Source of the DNA: Vibrio neptunius
GTDB taxonomy: Bacteria > Pseudomonadota > Gammaproteobacteria > Enterobacterales > Vibrionaceae
Direction: 5' to 3'
DNA: 64,000 nt
NCBI GenBank assembly: GCA_019339365.1
Contig: CP079860.1
Span: forward strand, 310,001-374,000
Shown here: positions 26,275 through 35,536 of the stretch, in pieces
Position numbering within the stretch: position 1 is the first letter of the stretch
Layout of the letters: each line of letters opens with the position of its first letter
The notes under the pieces: generated by a model
Told to the model about the DNA's origin: nothing
What the model saw: the letters and a program-made list of their open reading frames with translations, nothing else
Database searches by the model: none
Made by a program: the position numbers and the translations under genes

Positions 26275-26508
26275 ATGCATGTCTATCTGGATACCGTCGT
26301 ATTGCTTGGCTCCATCTCTACCCAATACGAACCGAATAAATTGCAGTTTGCTCTTGGCGCTGTCAGTGCCTCATTTGTATTCTTTTTCAGCCTTGGATAT
26401 GGGGCTAAGCGCCTGATTCCAGCTTTCCGCCATGCTCGCTCATGGAAAATACTCGAAGCAATCATCGGAATCATCATGCTTGTGTTAGCGTATAACTTAG
26501 TTTTCTGA
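26275..26508 (+). pseudogene. argO: argO (LysE family exporter), 3' half
   Basis: C-terminal ~77 residues of the exporter: HVYLDTVVLLGSISTQYE matches the (N)PHVYLDTFVVLGS motif of ArgO, followed by FALGAVSASFVFFFSLGYGA and a final membrane helix. The ATG at 26275 is created by the junction and has no ribosome site. Partner of the fragment at 13244. Confidence 0.85.
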
Positions 26509-26526
26509 CTTAAGGGAGTTATCATT

Positions 26527-26934
26527 ATGATTGAAGTAAAAGGACTTGATCATATCGTTCTGCGAACAGGCAACATCCAAGCTATGCTCCACTTCTATCG
26601 AGACATACTACACTGCCCTATCGAACGGGAGCTTCCAGAGCTGGGCTTGACACAGCTTCGCGCAGGCGACGCCCTTATAGACTTGGTTGTCGTCGACAGT
26701 GAGCTAGGCAAATTAGGAGGCAAAGCGCCCAGTCAGAATGGCCGCAATGTCGATCACTTCTGTCTTCAAATCGTTCCGTTAGAAGAAAACGCTCTGCTCA
26801 ACTATCTCGATCAATCCGGCCTCATCTATGAACCCTTTGCAGAACGCTACGGTGCTCAAGGCTTTGGTCGCTCAATATATATTCATGATCCAGAAGGAAA
26901 TGTGGTCGAGCTCAAAGCGCAAACATTGACCTAA
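26527..26934 (+). CDS. VOC (glyoxalase-like) family protein
   Basis: 135 residues of the vicinal-oxygen-chelate fold. GLDHIVLRTGNIQAMLHFYRD gives the first metal His; the second comes in NVDHFCLQI, and the acidic ligand in DPEGNVVELKAQ. Close to the lactoylglutathione-lyase-like group of metal-dependent enzymes; substrate unknown. Starts 18 bp after argO, with AAGGGAG as ribosome site, in the same operon. Confidence 0.9.
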   Translation: MIEVKGLDHIVLRTGNIQAMLHFYRDILHCPIERELPELGLTQLRAGDALIDLVVVDSELGKLGGKAPSQNGRNVDHFCLQIVPLEENALLNYLDQSGLIYEPFAERYGAQGFGRSIYIHDPEGNVVELKAQTLT

Positions 26935-27002
26935 CACTATCGCTACATTTCTTCGATCATCTCTTTTAATGTATGCATCTCATTGGTTAAAAGGACTGTA
27001 CT

Positions 27003-27980
27003 GTGCGTATTGCAATATTGGATGACTATCAAGATCAAGTTCGTCACTTAGACTGTTATAAAAAACTGAATGGCCATGAGGTCACTGTTTTTTCTGGCAT
27101 CCCTTCAAACGAGAATCAATTGATCGAACAGCTACAACCGTTTGAGATATTGGTGCTGATTCGAGAACGCACCATCATCACACCCAATCTACTTAAAAAC
27201 CTACCAAACCTAAAACTCATCAGCCAGACAGGAAAAATCAGCAATCACCTTAATCTAACGGATTGCGATCAACATCAGGTGGCCGTTGCCGAAGGCATTG
27301 GTTCCCCTATTGCTCCGTCTGAGTTGTGTTGGGCATTAATTATGGCAGCCAGCCGCCATATTCCTGCATACCTAGAACGGTTCAAACAAGGACAGTGGCA
27401 GCAATCCGGTCAACCTAGATTGGGGAAAACTCTCAATGGACAAACCCTAGGCATTTGGGGTTTTGGTAAAATCGGACAACGCATTGCTAAATACGCTGAA
27501 GCGTTCGGAATGCAGGTGATAATCTGGGGTAGTGAATCCTCCAGACAAAATGCTCTAGAGATGGGTTACCAAGCCGCAAGCAGTCGAGAAACGTTTTTTG
27601 AACATTGCGATGTGATTTCACTGCACCTGAGACTTAACGATGCAACACGCCACATTGTCACTCAGAAAGATCTAGACGCAATGAAGCCGGATTCGTTGCT
27701 GGTTAACATCAGTCGGGCTGAGCTCATTGAGCCAGATGCGCTCTATCAAACACTGGCTAAGGCTCCAACCAAACAAGCCGCCGTGGATGTTTTTGACTAT
27801 GAGCCCGCCGCAAAAGACAACGAACCTCTACTGAGTTTACCCAACGTAGTTGCAACACCACATTTAGGCTACGTAGAGCAAGGCAGTTATGAGCTCTACT
27901 TTCAACACGCCTTTGACAACATCCTCTCCTTCGCGAAAGGTGACTATAGCAATATCGCTAACGCCTATATTCTGGAGTAA
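27003..27980 (+). CDS. D-2-hydroxyacid dehydrogenase
   Basis: 325 residues; GTG start with AAAGGA upstream. NAD(P)-binding core LGIWGFGKIGQRIAKYAEAFGM, substrate-side VLIRERTII, catalytic Arg in LLVNISRAELI, Glu in FDYEPA and His in VVATPHLGYV are all present. It would reduce 2-oxo acids or oxidise D-2-hydroxy acids; the substrate cannot be predicted. Overlaps the macro-domain gene by one base. Confidence 0.93.
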   Translation: MRIAILDDYQDQVRHLDCYKKLNGHEVTVFSGIPSNENQLIEQLQPFEILVLIRERTIITPNLLKNLPNLKLISQTGKISNHLNLTDCDQHQVAVAEGIGSPIAPSELCWALIMAASRHIPAYLERFKQGQWQQSGQPRLGKTLNGQTLGIWGFGKIGQRIAKYAEAFGMQVIIWGSESSRQNALEMGYQAASSRETFFEHCDVISLHLRLNDATRHIVTQKDLDAMKPDSLLVNISRAELIEPDALYQTLAKAPTKQAAVDVFDYEPAAKDNEPLLSLPNVVATPHLGYVEQGSYELYFQHAFDNILSFAKGDYSNIANAYILE

Positions 27981-28507
27981 TGGTCATGATCACGCTCATT
28001 AACGGAGATATCACACAAGCTAAAGTAGATGCTATCGTCAATGCGGCTAACCCGAAGATGCTGGGTGGCGGAGGCGTCGATGGTGCAATCCATAGAGCGG
28101 CAGGTTCAGATCTCCTGAAAGCCTGTCAGCAAGTAAAAGCCGTTGATGGTGTGCGCTGTCCTTCAGGCCAAGCAAGAATAACCACCGCAGGTAAACTAAG
28201 AGCAAAACATGTTATTCATGCTGTCGGCCCTATTTATCATCAAGTTGCTAATCCAGAGCAAATATTGCAATCTGCCTATCGGGAATCACTCAAACTAGCA
28301 CTCGCTCATCAGTGCCTAAGCATTGCCTTACCAGCAATTTCTTGCGGCGTTTATGGTTATCCATTACAGGAAGCCGCAGAGATTGCGTTAACGGTATGCA
28401 CAGAGAGCGAATTTGCTCAGCTGGACATTCAGTTTTACCTTTTTGGTGAAGAAATGATGACCATCTGGCAACACGTTCAGACGACACTCATTCAGGAACA
28501 ATCATGA
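27980..28507 (+). CDS. Macro domain ADP-ribose hydrolase (YmdB-like)
   Basis: 175 residues. ITLINGDITQAKVDAIVNAAN and LGGGGVDGAIHRAAG are the ADP-ribose-binding signatures, with CPSGQARIT and ALPAISCGVYGYP downstream. It removes O-acetyl-ADP-ribose or mono-ADP-ribose. A second ATG at 27986 has the better-spaced GGAG and may be the true start. Part of the argO-rof operon. Confidence 0.93.
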   Translation: MVMITLINGDITQAKVDAIVNAANPKMLGGGGVDGAIHRAAGSDLLKACQQVKAVDGVRCPSGQARITTAGKLRAKHVIHAVGPIYHQVANPEQILQSAYRESLKLALAHQCLSIALPAISCGVYGYPLQEAAEIALTVCTESEFAQLDIQFYLFGEEMMTIWQHVQTTLIQEQS

Positions 28508-28800
28508 TCAGACATATTCTACTTATTCAATTTAAACCGAATGCTTCATCACAGCAGATTGACGCCCTAAAAGCTTCATTTTTATCTATGCCGGACAAGG
28601 TTGGTGGGGTCGAAAGCGTAGAATGGGGCCTCAATGACAGCCCAGAAGGGAAAAATAAGCACTATACCCATAGTGTAATGATGACGTTTGCTGATGAAGC
28701 AGGTCGCGACCGTTACCTCCCCCACCCAGAACATGATGCTTTAAAAGAGATCTTCAGACCAATCCTCGAAGACATTGTAGTGTTTGATTACACGGTATAA
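28504..28800 (+). CDS. Dabb (stress-responsive A/B barrel) protein
   Basis: 98 residues. IRHILLIQFKPNASSQQIDALK and GVESVEWGLNDSPEG, then YTHSVMMTFADEAGRDRYLPHPEHDAL are typical of dimeric alpha/beta barrel (Dabb) proteins; role unknown. Overlaps the macro gene stop by four bases (ATGA). Confidence 0.92.
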   Translation: MIRHILLIQFKPNASSQQIDALKASFLSMPDKVGGVESVEWGLNDSPEGKNKHYTHSVMMTFADEAGRDRYLPHPEHDALKEIFRPILEDIVVFDYTV

Positions 28801-28804
28801 CGCG

Positions 28805-29119
28805 ATGAACCTTTTACAATCCATTCCCGAAGATTTATCACAGGAAGTGTTTGAAGACTTACTCTCTGGACGTCATTTTCGTCTAGAGCGTATCGTCTCA
28901 AAGGGGCAATGTTCAGAACCTGATTTTTGGTATGATCAGGACGAACATGAATGGGTCTTGTTGCTGGCGGGGGGCGCCCGCCTTCAGTACCAATCCGGCG
29001 AAGAAATCGAGTTAAAAACAGGTGACCATATCCAGATTCCGGCCCATACTAAGCATAGAGTCAGCTACACCACGCCAGATGAAGAAACCATCTGGCTAGC
29101 GATATTTTACGAGGACTGA
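28805..29119 (+). CDS. Cupin-domain protein
   Basis: 104 residues from ATG 28805, five bases after the Dabb gene. Single cupin barrel: WYDQDEHEWVLLLAGGARLQ contains the E/H of motif 1 and GDHIQIPAHTKHRV the motif 2 metal His. Small single-domain cupins of this type have unassigned functions. Confidence 0.9.
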   Translation: MNLLQSIPEDLSQEVFEDLLSGRHFRLERIVSKGQCSEPDFWYDQDEHEWVLLLAGGARLQYQSGEEIELKTGDHIQIPAHTKHRVSYTTPDEETIWLAIFYED

Positions 29120-29121
29120 GT

Positions 29122-29376
29122 ATGATATCTTGTAACCAATACGATTACATCGAGATAGCTTGCCTCTACCATATCCCTGTACGTCTGGTTGTAGAGTCAG
29201 GTCAAATCGTAGAGGGAAAAGCCAAAACCACCCGTTACGATGAGCATCGCAGAGAATCGATTGTCATCGATTCTTCAGCAGGCGAGGTGCATGTGCCAAC
29301 GGAAAGCTTGGTATCCATGACCGCTTTGGTCGAAAACCCTCATTTCAATGAAATATTCTTCACTCAAGTCGGCTAG
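29122..29376 (+). CDS. rof: Rho-binding antiterminator (Rof-like)
   Basis: 84 residues resembling Rof/YaeO: ISCNQYDYIEIACLYHIPVRL then LVVESGQIVEGKAKTTRYDE and a short beta barrel. Rof binds the RNA-binding site of transcription terminator Rho and inhibits it. Last gene of the cluster, 2 bp after the cupin gene. Confidence 0.82.
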   Translation: MISCNQYDYIEIACLYHIPVRLVVESGQIVEGKAKTTRYDEHRRESIVIDSSAGEVHVPTESLVSMTALVENPHFNEIFFTQVG

Positions 29377-29448
29377 CGTTAGTACAACCTTAGCTGGCTT
29401 AATGTTAGACTGGGTACCTATTTCATTTAGTGGTTAAAAGGTAATTCG

Positions 29449-29700
29449 ATGAACCCCATTCTAGAGACGTTGAAAGAGAACAACATCAGCGACGAGCAAA
29501 TCAACGAGCTGTTTCAAACGTTGACACAGAATCCTCTAGCAGCCATGGCAACCATCAGCCAACTTGGTCTACCACAAGAGAAGCTACAACTTCTTATGGG
29601 CCAAGTAATGCAAAACCCAGCGCTAATCAAAGAAGCCGTTGAAGAGCTTGGCCTAGACTTTTCCAAAGTCGAAGAAGCAAAATCCAAGTTACAGCAATAA
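29449..29700 (+). CDS. DUF2999 family protein
   Basis: 83 residues, helical, acidic: MNPILETLKENNISDEQINE, QNPLAAMATISQLGLPQEKLQ. Matches the DUF2999 family of Vibrio and relatives, function unknown. Own ribosome site (AAAAGGTAATTCG) and a terminator right after it. Confidence 0.88.
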   Translation: MNPILETLKENNISDEQINELFQTLTQNPLAAMATISQLGLPQEKLQLLMGQVMQNPALIKEAVEELGLDFSKVEEAKSKLQQ

Positions 29701-29718
29701 GCAAAAATCTGCGTAAAG

Positions 29719-29746
29719 CCGCCAGTCTTATGTCTGGCGGTTTTTT
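29719..29746 (+). terminator. Rho-independent terminator after DUF2999 gene
   Basis: Stem CCGCCAG / CTGGCGG with an 8-nt loop, followed by TTTTTT. Eighteen bases past the stop codon. Confidence 0.9.
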
Positions 29747-30264
29747 ATATCCGGTGTGGTATTTGACTGATGCAGATTCAATATTGACTCGTATCCTGCC
29801 TAGATAGACTGTTCAGTGATTTGCAGATGGCGGCAAGGAAGAGCACAAGGTAATAGGAACAAACGCCTCTAGAGCAGGAGCTTGGCTGGGTTGGTAGACA
29901 CGGCATCTAATTTAGATGCCGCTGGTCACTTTACGATATGAGTTACCCAGAAGTGCCACTTTCGAGCGAAGAAGCCATAAGCAGCAATCTACTTATAGTG
30001 TGTGTCCCTAATTTTGCCCTTACTGTCCATATCTTCATCTTAACCTGTTGATTACTCGTTGAATGAATATAAAACTTAATGCATAATTCCAGCGCGTAAA
30101 TGATACAAATTCAATAACCAAACATTATACGTCTTCTAAAAAGTGGAAAGCTGAAGATAGCCAGACACAAAACCACTCTATCTGCCTTTGGCACATTCTT
30201 GGTCTTTTACTTGCGGCTTCTAGCAATTCACAGATAAAAACTTCTCTTTTGGAATATTTAGATT
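29747..30264. other. Intergenic region with one hairpin and a GTGTGTCC motif
   Basis: About 518 bp with no gene I can support. It holds a palindrome GGCATCTAA-T-TTAGATGCC at 29902-29920 and one GTGTGTCCC copy near 30000 of the repeat family concentrated at 34-37.8 kb. The last ~30 bp contain the ribosome site for the Ntn hydrolase. Confidence 0.5.
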
Positions 30265-30912
30265 ATGAATCAACAATTATTAGCGCTCACCTTAACTGCA
30301 ACAACAATGGGAACCATTTCTAGCGCAGCAGAGGCTTGTACGCGAGCTTTATACCACTCAGACGCGTTAGATACGACAATGGTCACACGCTCTATGGATT
30401 GGGAAGGATACGATCAAGCTGTTGTTCGCGGTATCCCAAGAGGGACTGTCCTTGATACACGCGCACCAAAAGTATACGGGGTTGACCTCAACAAATCAGG
30501 GGTTGCCAACCAAGCTTACAAGTCAAAATATGCCATGATTGAAATTGCAAGCTTCGACGCAGAGTTTGTCACCGAAGCCATCAACGAGCATGGTGTGCTT
30601 GGTCAGATTCATTATCTCAATACCGACTGGCAAGAAGAAAAAGCGTTAGAAAAAGGCAATACAAACATCGATGGTCAGCAATTTGTTCAATACGTTGTTG
30701 CGAATGCAAAAAACCTTGATGAAGTGCAGTCTATTATCAAAAACACCAATATACGCGACCAAAAACTTGGTGGTGTACCTGGACTGTATGATGCGAATGC
30801 AGCTGTAGACCGTTTCCTTGCTCACTTCATTTTTGCTGATAATTCTGGTGAGACCATCCTTGTTGAAATGGTCAATGGCGAAAAAGATTTTATCGAGGAG
30901 CTGGTTCCTTAG
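30265..30912 (+). CDS. Choloylglycine hydrolase/penicillin acylase family protein, N-terminal part (frameshifted)
   Basis: Ntn-hydrolase of the linear-amide C-N hydrolase family. Signal peptide ends at SSAAEA and the next residue is the nucleophile Cys (ACTRALYHS), which becomes N-terminal after cleavage. TRSMDWE carries the conserved Arg/Asp pair, and HFIFADNSGETILVEMVNG is the central strand pair. The frame stops at 30910-30912 just where V-I-S-N-N-P-T-F should follow; one more C at 30907-30908 gives LVPLDVISNNPTF. The full gene spans 30265-31376. Periplasmic, could cleave acyl amides such as acyl-homoserine lactones or penicillin V. Confidence 0.85.
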   Translation: MNQQLLALTLTATTMGTISSAAEACTRALYHSDALDTTMVTRSMDWEGYDQAVVRGIPRGTVLDTRAPKVYGVDLNKSGVANQAYKSKYAMIEIASFDAEFVTEAINEHGVLGQIHYLNTDWQEEKALEKGNTNIDGQQFVQYVVANAKNLDEVQSIIKNTNIRDQKLGGVPGLYDANAAVDRFLAHFIFADNSGETILVEMVNGEKDFIEELVP

Positions 30913-30944
30913 ACGTCATCTCTAACAACCCAACCTTCGACACT

Positions 30945-31376
30945 ATGGCGGAAATCGACAAAGAGCTAATGGGTGAGAAGCGCTTCCCAACGGCGTCGAT
31001 TAACTCTTTGGATCGTCGTCACCGAGCTCAATATGCACTGGAGGAAGTTAAAGCGTATGAAGAACGTTTTGGTATCCGCGACAATAAACAACTAGGCAAT
31101 ATTATTGAAGGTGTTGCTCATGAAATGCGTAGCGGCTATACAAAGTGGGACGTAGCGTATGATATGAACTTCCCGACTCTATGGGTTTCTCAAGTAGACT
31201 TAAAGAACAAAACACTTAAGTTAGACCGTTGGGACACTGATCAAATTGAGCAATACGACTTCGCAATGTTTGATGTTAATGGTAAAAAAGTGGTTGAGCT
31301 AGGTCGCAACCCAAACGGACCAGAAACCCAGCCTTGCACTAACATTAATAAAAGCCAACCATTCTGCGCAAAATAA
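30945..31376 (+). CDS. Choloylglycine hydrolase family protein, C-terminal part (frameshifted)
   Basis: Continues the gene at 30265; the in-frame coding really begins at ~30909 (LDVISNNPTFDTM). It contains the C-terminal Ntn strands (GYTKWDVAYDMNFPTLWVSQVDLKNKTL) and ends with a Cys-containing tail (PCTNINKSQPFCAK). No independent ribosome site. Confidence 0.82.
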   Translation: MAEIDKELMGEKRFPTASINSLDRRHRAQYALEEVKAYEERFGIRDNKQLGNIIEGVAHEMRSGYTKWDVAYDMNFPTLWVSQVDLKNKTLKLDRWDTDQIEQYDFAMFDVNGKKVVELGRNPNGPETQPCTNINKSQPFCAK

Positions 31377-31650
31377 TATTGGCGACACCATACTAAACAA
31401 GGCCTCAAGCATTTGAAAACGGGCTTCTTAACAAGGTTATAGGTCCCCTTTTCATTGAACAGCACATAGTATTCACGGTAGTACATAGGGCGGCACTTTC
31501 GAGTTAGAAGGTGCCGCAGGTAAAAATTCAGCTTGTTAAGGTCGTGCACAACGCCAAGTCCGCTACGCTGAATAAGACAAACTTGATCTATAACCTCTAT
31601 TATAAGGTAAAATCGGCTAATACTATGGTACATAGCCGAAGGAATCATTG

Positions 31651-32064
31651 ATGCAGCACACCCACAATGTTGAAATCGAACACTTGGTTGGTGTCTCTTT
31701 TGACGGGCATAATCAGACAGCTCACCACCCAGAACATCGCTTGGCATTGCTAACCAAAGGTGTTGTCGAGATGGTCTATGGTTCCAATTTAAAAGTTGTT
31801 GCTCCTGCTATCGTCATCATTCCTCCTGGTGTACCCCACAAAGCCTTAAGGGCCGAAAACATTGATATGTATTTAGTGTCTTTTTGCATTGGCTGTTTAG
31901 GGGTGGATGCAGAAAGCTTATTGATGCAGCCTTTTCAGCAAGTGACCGCTGGGGCCTTACCTAACGTTCCGGTAGACCAAGAGCGACTGCCTTTTTTGAT
32001 TCGAATTCTAGAAGCTTTAGGCGATGAAAGTCAGCAATCAAGTGTTGAATCCCCCACTTGTTGA
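31651..32064 (+). CDS. AraC-family regulator, N-terminal sensor part (frameshifted)
   Basis: ATG 31651 with AAGGAA upstream. Cupin-like AraC_binding domain: HHPEHRLALLTKGVVEMVYG and PPGVPHKALRAENIDMYLVSF. The frame ends at 32064; one C added to C5 at 32051-32055 gives ESPHLLSSYLSIILGD and leads into the DNA-binding part. Full gene 31651-32468. Confidence 0.85.
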   Translation: MQHTHNVEIEHLVGVSFDGHNQTAHHPEHRLALLTKGVVEMVYGSNLKVVAPAIVIIPPGVPHKALRAENIDMYLVSFCIGCLGVDAESLLMQPFQQVTAGALPNVPVDQERLPFLIRILEALGDESQQSSVESPTC

Positions 32065-32468
32065 GCTCCTATCTCTCAATCATCTTAGGTGATGTATACC
32101 GAGGGATGAGCTTTAAACACAGCCAAAAACCCATCAGTCAATTAGCATCAGAGTCACTGAAATTCATTCATCAGAATTGCCACAATGCAATTTCACTGAA
32201 AGAAGTGGCAGCGGCAGTGCACCGCGTATCTTCTCATGTGGCAACCATAGTAAAAAAAGAAACTGGCTTTACGGTTGGAGAATGGATCTGTCAGGCCAGA
32301 ATACAGAAAGCGTCCTATCGGTTGACTCACAGCTCACTCTCTGTTCAGACCATTGCCACCGAGTTAGATTGGAAAGATGTTACGCATTTTATCCGCCAAT
32401 TCAAAAAGGTGACAGGGCAAACCCCTGCTCAGTGGCGAAAAAAGCAAGCCACAAATTCCAATCACTGA
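32058..32468 (+). CDS. AraC-family regulator, C-terminal DNA-binding part (frameshifted)
   Basis: Two helix-turn-helix motifs of the AraC type: ISLKEVAAAVHRVSSHVATI and the signature SVQTIATELDWKDVTHFIRQ, ending FKKVTGQTPAQWRKK. Continues the gene at 31651. Convergent with the MATE gene, 28 bp apart. Confidence 0.87.
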   Translation: MLSSYLSIILGDVYRGMSFKHSQKPISQLASESLKFIHQNCHNAISLKEVAAAVHRVSSHVATIVKKETGFTVGEWICQARIQKASYRLTHSSLSVQTIATELDWKDVTHFIRQFKKVTGQTPAQWRKKQATNSNH

Positions 32469-32496
32469 AAGCACAATTCGATAGTTTATGTAACCA

Positions 32497-33822
32497 CTAC
32501 ACTAACTGCTCTTCCTTCTTAAAATAGAGCAAAGGAAGCGTTAACAAAAAGGCGATGAATTCGGCCAATGGCATCGCCAGCCACACTCCTACCAAACCAA
32601 AGATGTCTGGTAACACCATTAAAAAAAACGCGACTAAAACCATGCCACGAATTAACGCTAAGTTAGTTGCTACCTTTACTTTTTCGACTGATTGAAAGTA
32701 GGCTCCGAATATCAAGTTTGCTCCCATAAACGCGGTAGCAGGGTAGAACAACAAAAGAGCTTGAATCGCTAATTGGACCTCTTTAGGGTTCACAACATTG
32801 AATAGAGTGACGAGCTGCTCAGCGAACAAATAGATGAGGACATAAGCTAATACACCTATCACAAAGACGAATTTCAGTGAAAAGTTGAGTAGCGCTTCGA
32901 TGCGATGATGATTTTTTGCTCCATGATTAAAACCAAACACTGGTTGTACCGAGAAAGCTGCGCCAACAAGAAACTTCATCACAAAAAATAGCGTGAAATT
33001 AACGGTTGCCAATGCCGCACCGGCTTCACTTCCTCCATGTGAAATTGCAGCTTTGTTCAGCATTGCGAAAGCCAAAGCGCCCGAAATTTCTGAGATGAAA
33101 ATAGGAAAGCCTAGACCTATCACTCGCTTTTGTTCGCGGTCGCGTATCTTAAATGCATAGTTTTTAAATGAAAGATGCTTTTCACCGAGGTAGAAATGAT
33201 AAGCCATATAAATAACAGCAAGCGCTTGAGAGATACCCGTAGCAATAGCAGCACCCTTTATTCCCCACTCTAAAACAAGGACGAACAGGAGATCGAGCAA
33301 GACGTTCAAAAGACTGGATACAATGTTTGCATTACGTGAAATATGGGGAGATTTGTCATTATTAACAAAGAAGCTAAAACTAAACCGGAGGAAAAGCGTA
33401 GGCAAAAATAACGTCCAGTATATTAAGTATTCTTTTAAGTATGGTTGGATATCAGCACTGGCACCAAGTAGGCCAACCCATGTATCTGTAAACACCAGCA
33501 ATACACAAGCTAACGCAACAGAAACCAATAAAGAAATGCTACAACTGTAGTGAAAAACACGATTGGCGACCGCAGATTGGTTTTCTCCCAGTTTAATTGC
33601 AATAACCATGCTGCTACCTACGCCAATTAACATAGCAAGCGAGATTGCAACAAACAAAAGTGGAAAACTCATACTTATACCAGCTAATGCCATGGTACCC
33701 ACGCCATACCCAACAATGATGCCATCAGCCAGTTGGTAAGCTGCCATGGTGAGCATTCCCGTTAATGTTGGCCAGTATAATTTGAAAAATAAGCGTTTTA
33801 TCGGATCGTGTCCAAAGTCCAT
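32497..33822 (-). CDS. MATE family efflux transporter
   Basis: 441 residues with twelve hydrophobic segments. DPIKRLFFKLYWPTLTGMLTMAAYQLADGIIVGYG at the start and RFSFSFFVNNDKSPHISRNANI mid-protein are typical MATE motifs (MepA/NorM-like, cation/drug antiporters). Start ATG 33822 has GAGAGGACGAT upstream; the longer frame to 33900 is Cys-rich and unlikely. Substrates unknown. Confidence 0.92.
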   Translation of the reverse strand: MDFGHDPIKRLFFKLYWPTLTGMLTMAAYQLADGIIVGYGVGTMALAGISMSFPLLFVAISLAMLIGVGSSMVIAIKLGENQSAVANRVFHYSCSISLLVSVALACVLLVFTDTWVGLLGASADIQPYLKEYLIYWTLFLPTLFLRFSFSFFVNNDKSPHISRNANIVSSLLNVLLDLLFVLVLEWGIKGAAIATGISQALAVIYMAYHFYLGEKHLSFKNYAFKIRDREQKRVIGLGFPIFISEISGALAFAMLNKAAISHGGSEAGAALATVNFTLFFVMKFLVGAAFSVQPVFGFNHGAKNHHRIEALLNFSLKFVFVIGVLAYVLIYLFAEQLVTLFNVVNPKEVQLAIQALLLFYPATAFMGANLIFGAYFQSVEKVKVATNLALIRGMVLVAFFLMVLPDIFGLVGVWLAMPLAEFIAFLLTLPLLYFKKEEQLV

Positions 33823-33954
33823 ATCGTCCTCTCTTATCGGTAACAATTTAGACAGACACTTTAACTTTCTACACGCAGCACCAGCAGAGCTACAATTCAT
33901 TAAACATCGGCTTATATTCAGTTTTCACTCCAAAAGGTCGGGAGGAATTCGAAG

Positions 33955-34040
33955 AATTCGGCACATGAATTCGGGTGAATTCGGGCGTGAATTCGGGGAC
34001 ACACACCAAACACATGAATTCGGGGACACACACCAAAAGG
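33955..34040. repeat. GAATTCGGG / GGACACACACC repeat cluster 5' of RAYT
   Basis: Several GAATTCGGG units followed by two copies of GAATTCGGGGACACACACC (ending near 34007 and 34034). The GGACACACACC core is the reverse complement of GGTGTGTGTCC found downstream of the transposase, the arrangement expected of REP elements around a RAYT gene. Confidence 0.75.
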
Positions 34041-34137
34041 ACTAAATAAGTATGATTTCCCCCTTTTCGAGGGACTGATTACAAACTCTGGTTTGAATGA
34101 TTGCTAACTTCTTATTGTTCGACAAGGAGACACATTG

Positions 34138-35097
34138 ATGACAACTGCGCGCAAGCAACTTATCTCTATTGAAGCCACATCCTATTATCACTGCGTTTCT
34201 CGGTGTGTGAGGCGCAGCTTTTTATGTGGTGAAGACCCACAAACCCTAGTGAGTTATGAGCATCGCCGAGAGTGGATTGTCAACAAAATGCACTCGCTTG
34301 CTGAGCTCTACTGCATCGATATTTGTGCTTACGCCATCATGAGTAATCACTACCACTTAGTCGTCAATATCAATCGAGAGAGAGCCTTGGGCTTATCACA
34401 TCATCAGGTTGTTGAGCGCTGGGGGATGGCGCATAAGTTACCCCCTATTGTTCAGCGCTGGCTTGATGGCCAGCTTACTCACCCAATGGAACAGGAAAAA
34501 TGTATCGAGATCATTGAACGTTGGCGAGGACGTCTGTGGGATTTAAGCTGGTATATGAAGGAGCTTAACTACGATATTTCTTGCAAAGCGAACAAAGAAG
34601 ATAGCTGCACTGGGCATTTCTGGGAAAGTCGATTTAAAAGCCAAGCTTTGCTTGATGAAAAAGCCCTTGCCGCTGCGATGGCGTACGTAGACCTCAATCC
34701 TATTCGAGCAGGCATTGCCACTAAACCCGAAGACTCAGAATTCACTTCCATCAAAGCTCGAATCGACGCCTTAAACCAACAGCAATCTACAGCCCCTTGC
34801 CTTCATCCATTTATCGGTCACGAGAGCCACTTAAAAAGAGACGGCATTCCTTTTCGATTGATGGATTATCTTGAATTAGTCGACTGGACAGCCCGTCAAA
34901 TTCGGCCCAACAAAGCATCGATGAATACCAGCCTGCCCCCGATATTAGATAGGCTTGGAGGAGACAGCAATAACTGGCTCAAGGTGTGTACTCAATTGGA
35001 GAAATTTCACGTCACGGCGGTAGGCAGTCAAGCCAAGGCTATCATCGCCAAAGCAGCGCTGAATAAGAAAAAGCTTCATTTACTCACCTTTGAGTAA
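34138..35097 (+). CDS. REP-associated tyrosine transposase (RAYT, Y1_Tnp family)
   Basis: 319 residues, ATG 34138 with AAGGAGA upstream. HUH-type single-strand transposase: the metal-binding SNHYHLVVNI gives H-x-H, EATSYYHCVSRCVRRSF is the first strand region and AMAYVDLNPIRAGIA is the family C-terminal signature; the nucleophile is probably the Tyr in WYMKELNYD. Such single-copy genes act on short palindromic REP repeats. The GTGTGTCC repeats flank it on both sides. It has a ~100-residue C-terminal extension of unknown role. No IS200-type ends seen. Confidence 0.88.
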   Translation: MTTARKQLISIEATSYYHCVSRCVRRSFLCGEDPQTLVSYEHRREWIVNKMHSLAELYCIDICAYAIMSNHYHLVVNINRERALGLSHHQVVERWGMAHKLPPIVQRWLDGQLTHPMEQEKCIEIIERWRGRLWDLSWYMKELNYDISCKANKEDSCTGHFWESRFKSQALLDEKALAAAMAYVDLNPIRAGIATKPEDSEFTSIKARIDALNQQQSTAPCLHPFIGHESHLKRDGIPFRLMDYLELVDWTARQIRPNKASMNTSLPPILDRLGGDSNNWLKVCTQLEKFHVTAVGSQAKAIIAKAALNKKKLHLLTFE

Positions 35098-35536
35098 GCG
35101 TTACTCGAAAGCTTTTAGATATTCCCCCACAGCTTGATAGCTGACATGGCGTTGAAATAAACGTAGCGATATTCAATAAAATACCTTCCTCAAGTCCAAG
35201 TCGGCGACAATATTCCTCTATAACTCTCAAGATGGTTTGGAGAACTTAGCTTTCGATTTATTGGTATTGGTGTGAGCTTTGTTGGTGTGTGTCCCACATT
35301 TTCGACATTTTCGTGTCCCAAATTTTCATCATAATAAACAACACCTTCTGGTGAACACCTTCTGGTGTGTGTCCTGAATTTATAGTGTGTGTCCCACATT
35401 TTGTAGGGATCATGATAAAATCAGGGGATCCCTCAGTATTAAAGTGATTACGATATTTGGTGCCCAAGTTGTAACAAAGTTGATCATAACTTATTCTCGG
35501 GCCACCATATTCGGTACTTAGAGTTGCATGTAATTA
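35098..35536. repeat. Intergenic region with GTGTGTCC(C/T) repeats
   Basis: About 440 bp without a supported gene. GGTGTGTGTCC at 35284-35294 and 35364-35374, AGTGTGTGTCCC at 35384-35395, and a shorter GTGTCCC at 35313, interleaved with ACATTTTCGACATTTTCG and ACACCTTCTGGTG duplications. This is the downstream flank of the RAYT gene. Confidence 0.75.

Noticed and set aside
31241..31747. Minus-strand 168-codon frame
   Set aside because: Overlaps both the Ntn hydrolase end and the AraC start on the other strand; composition is Cys/Arg-rich noise.
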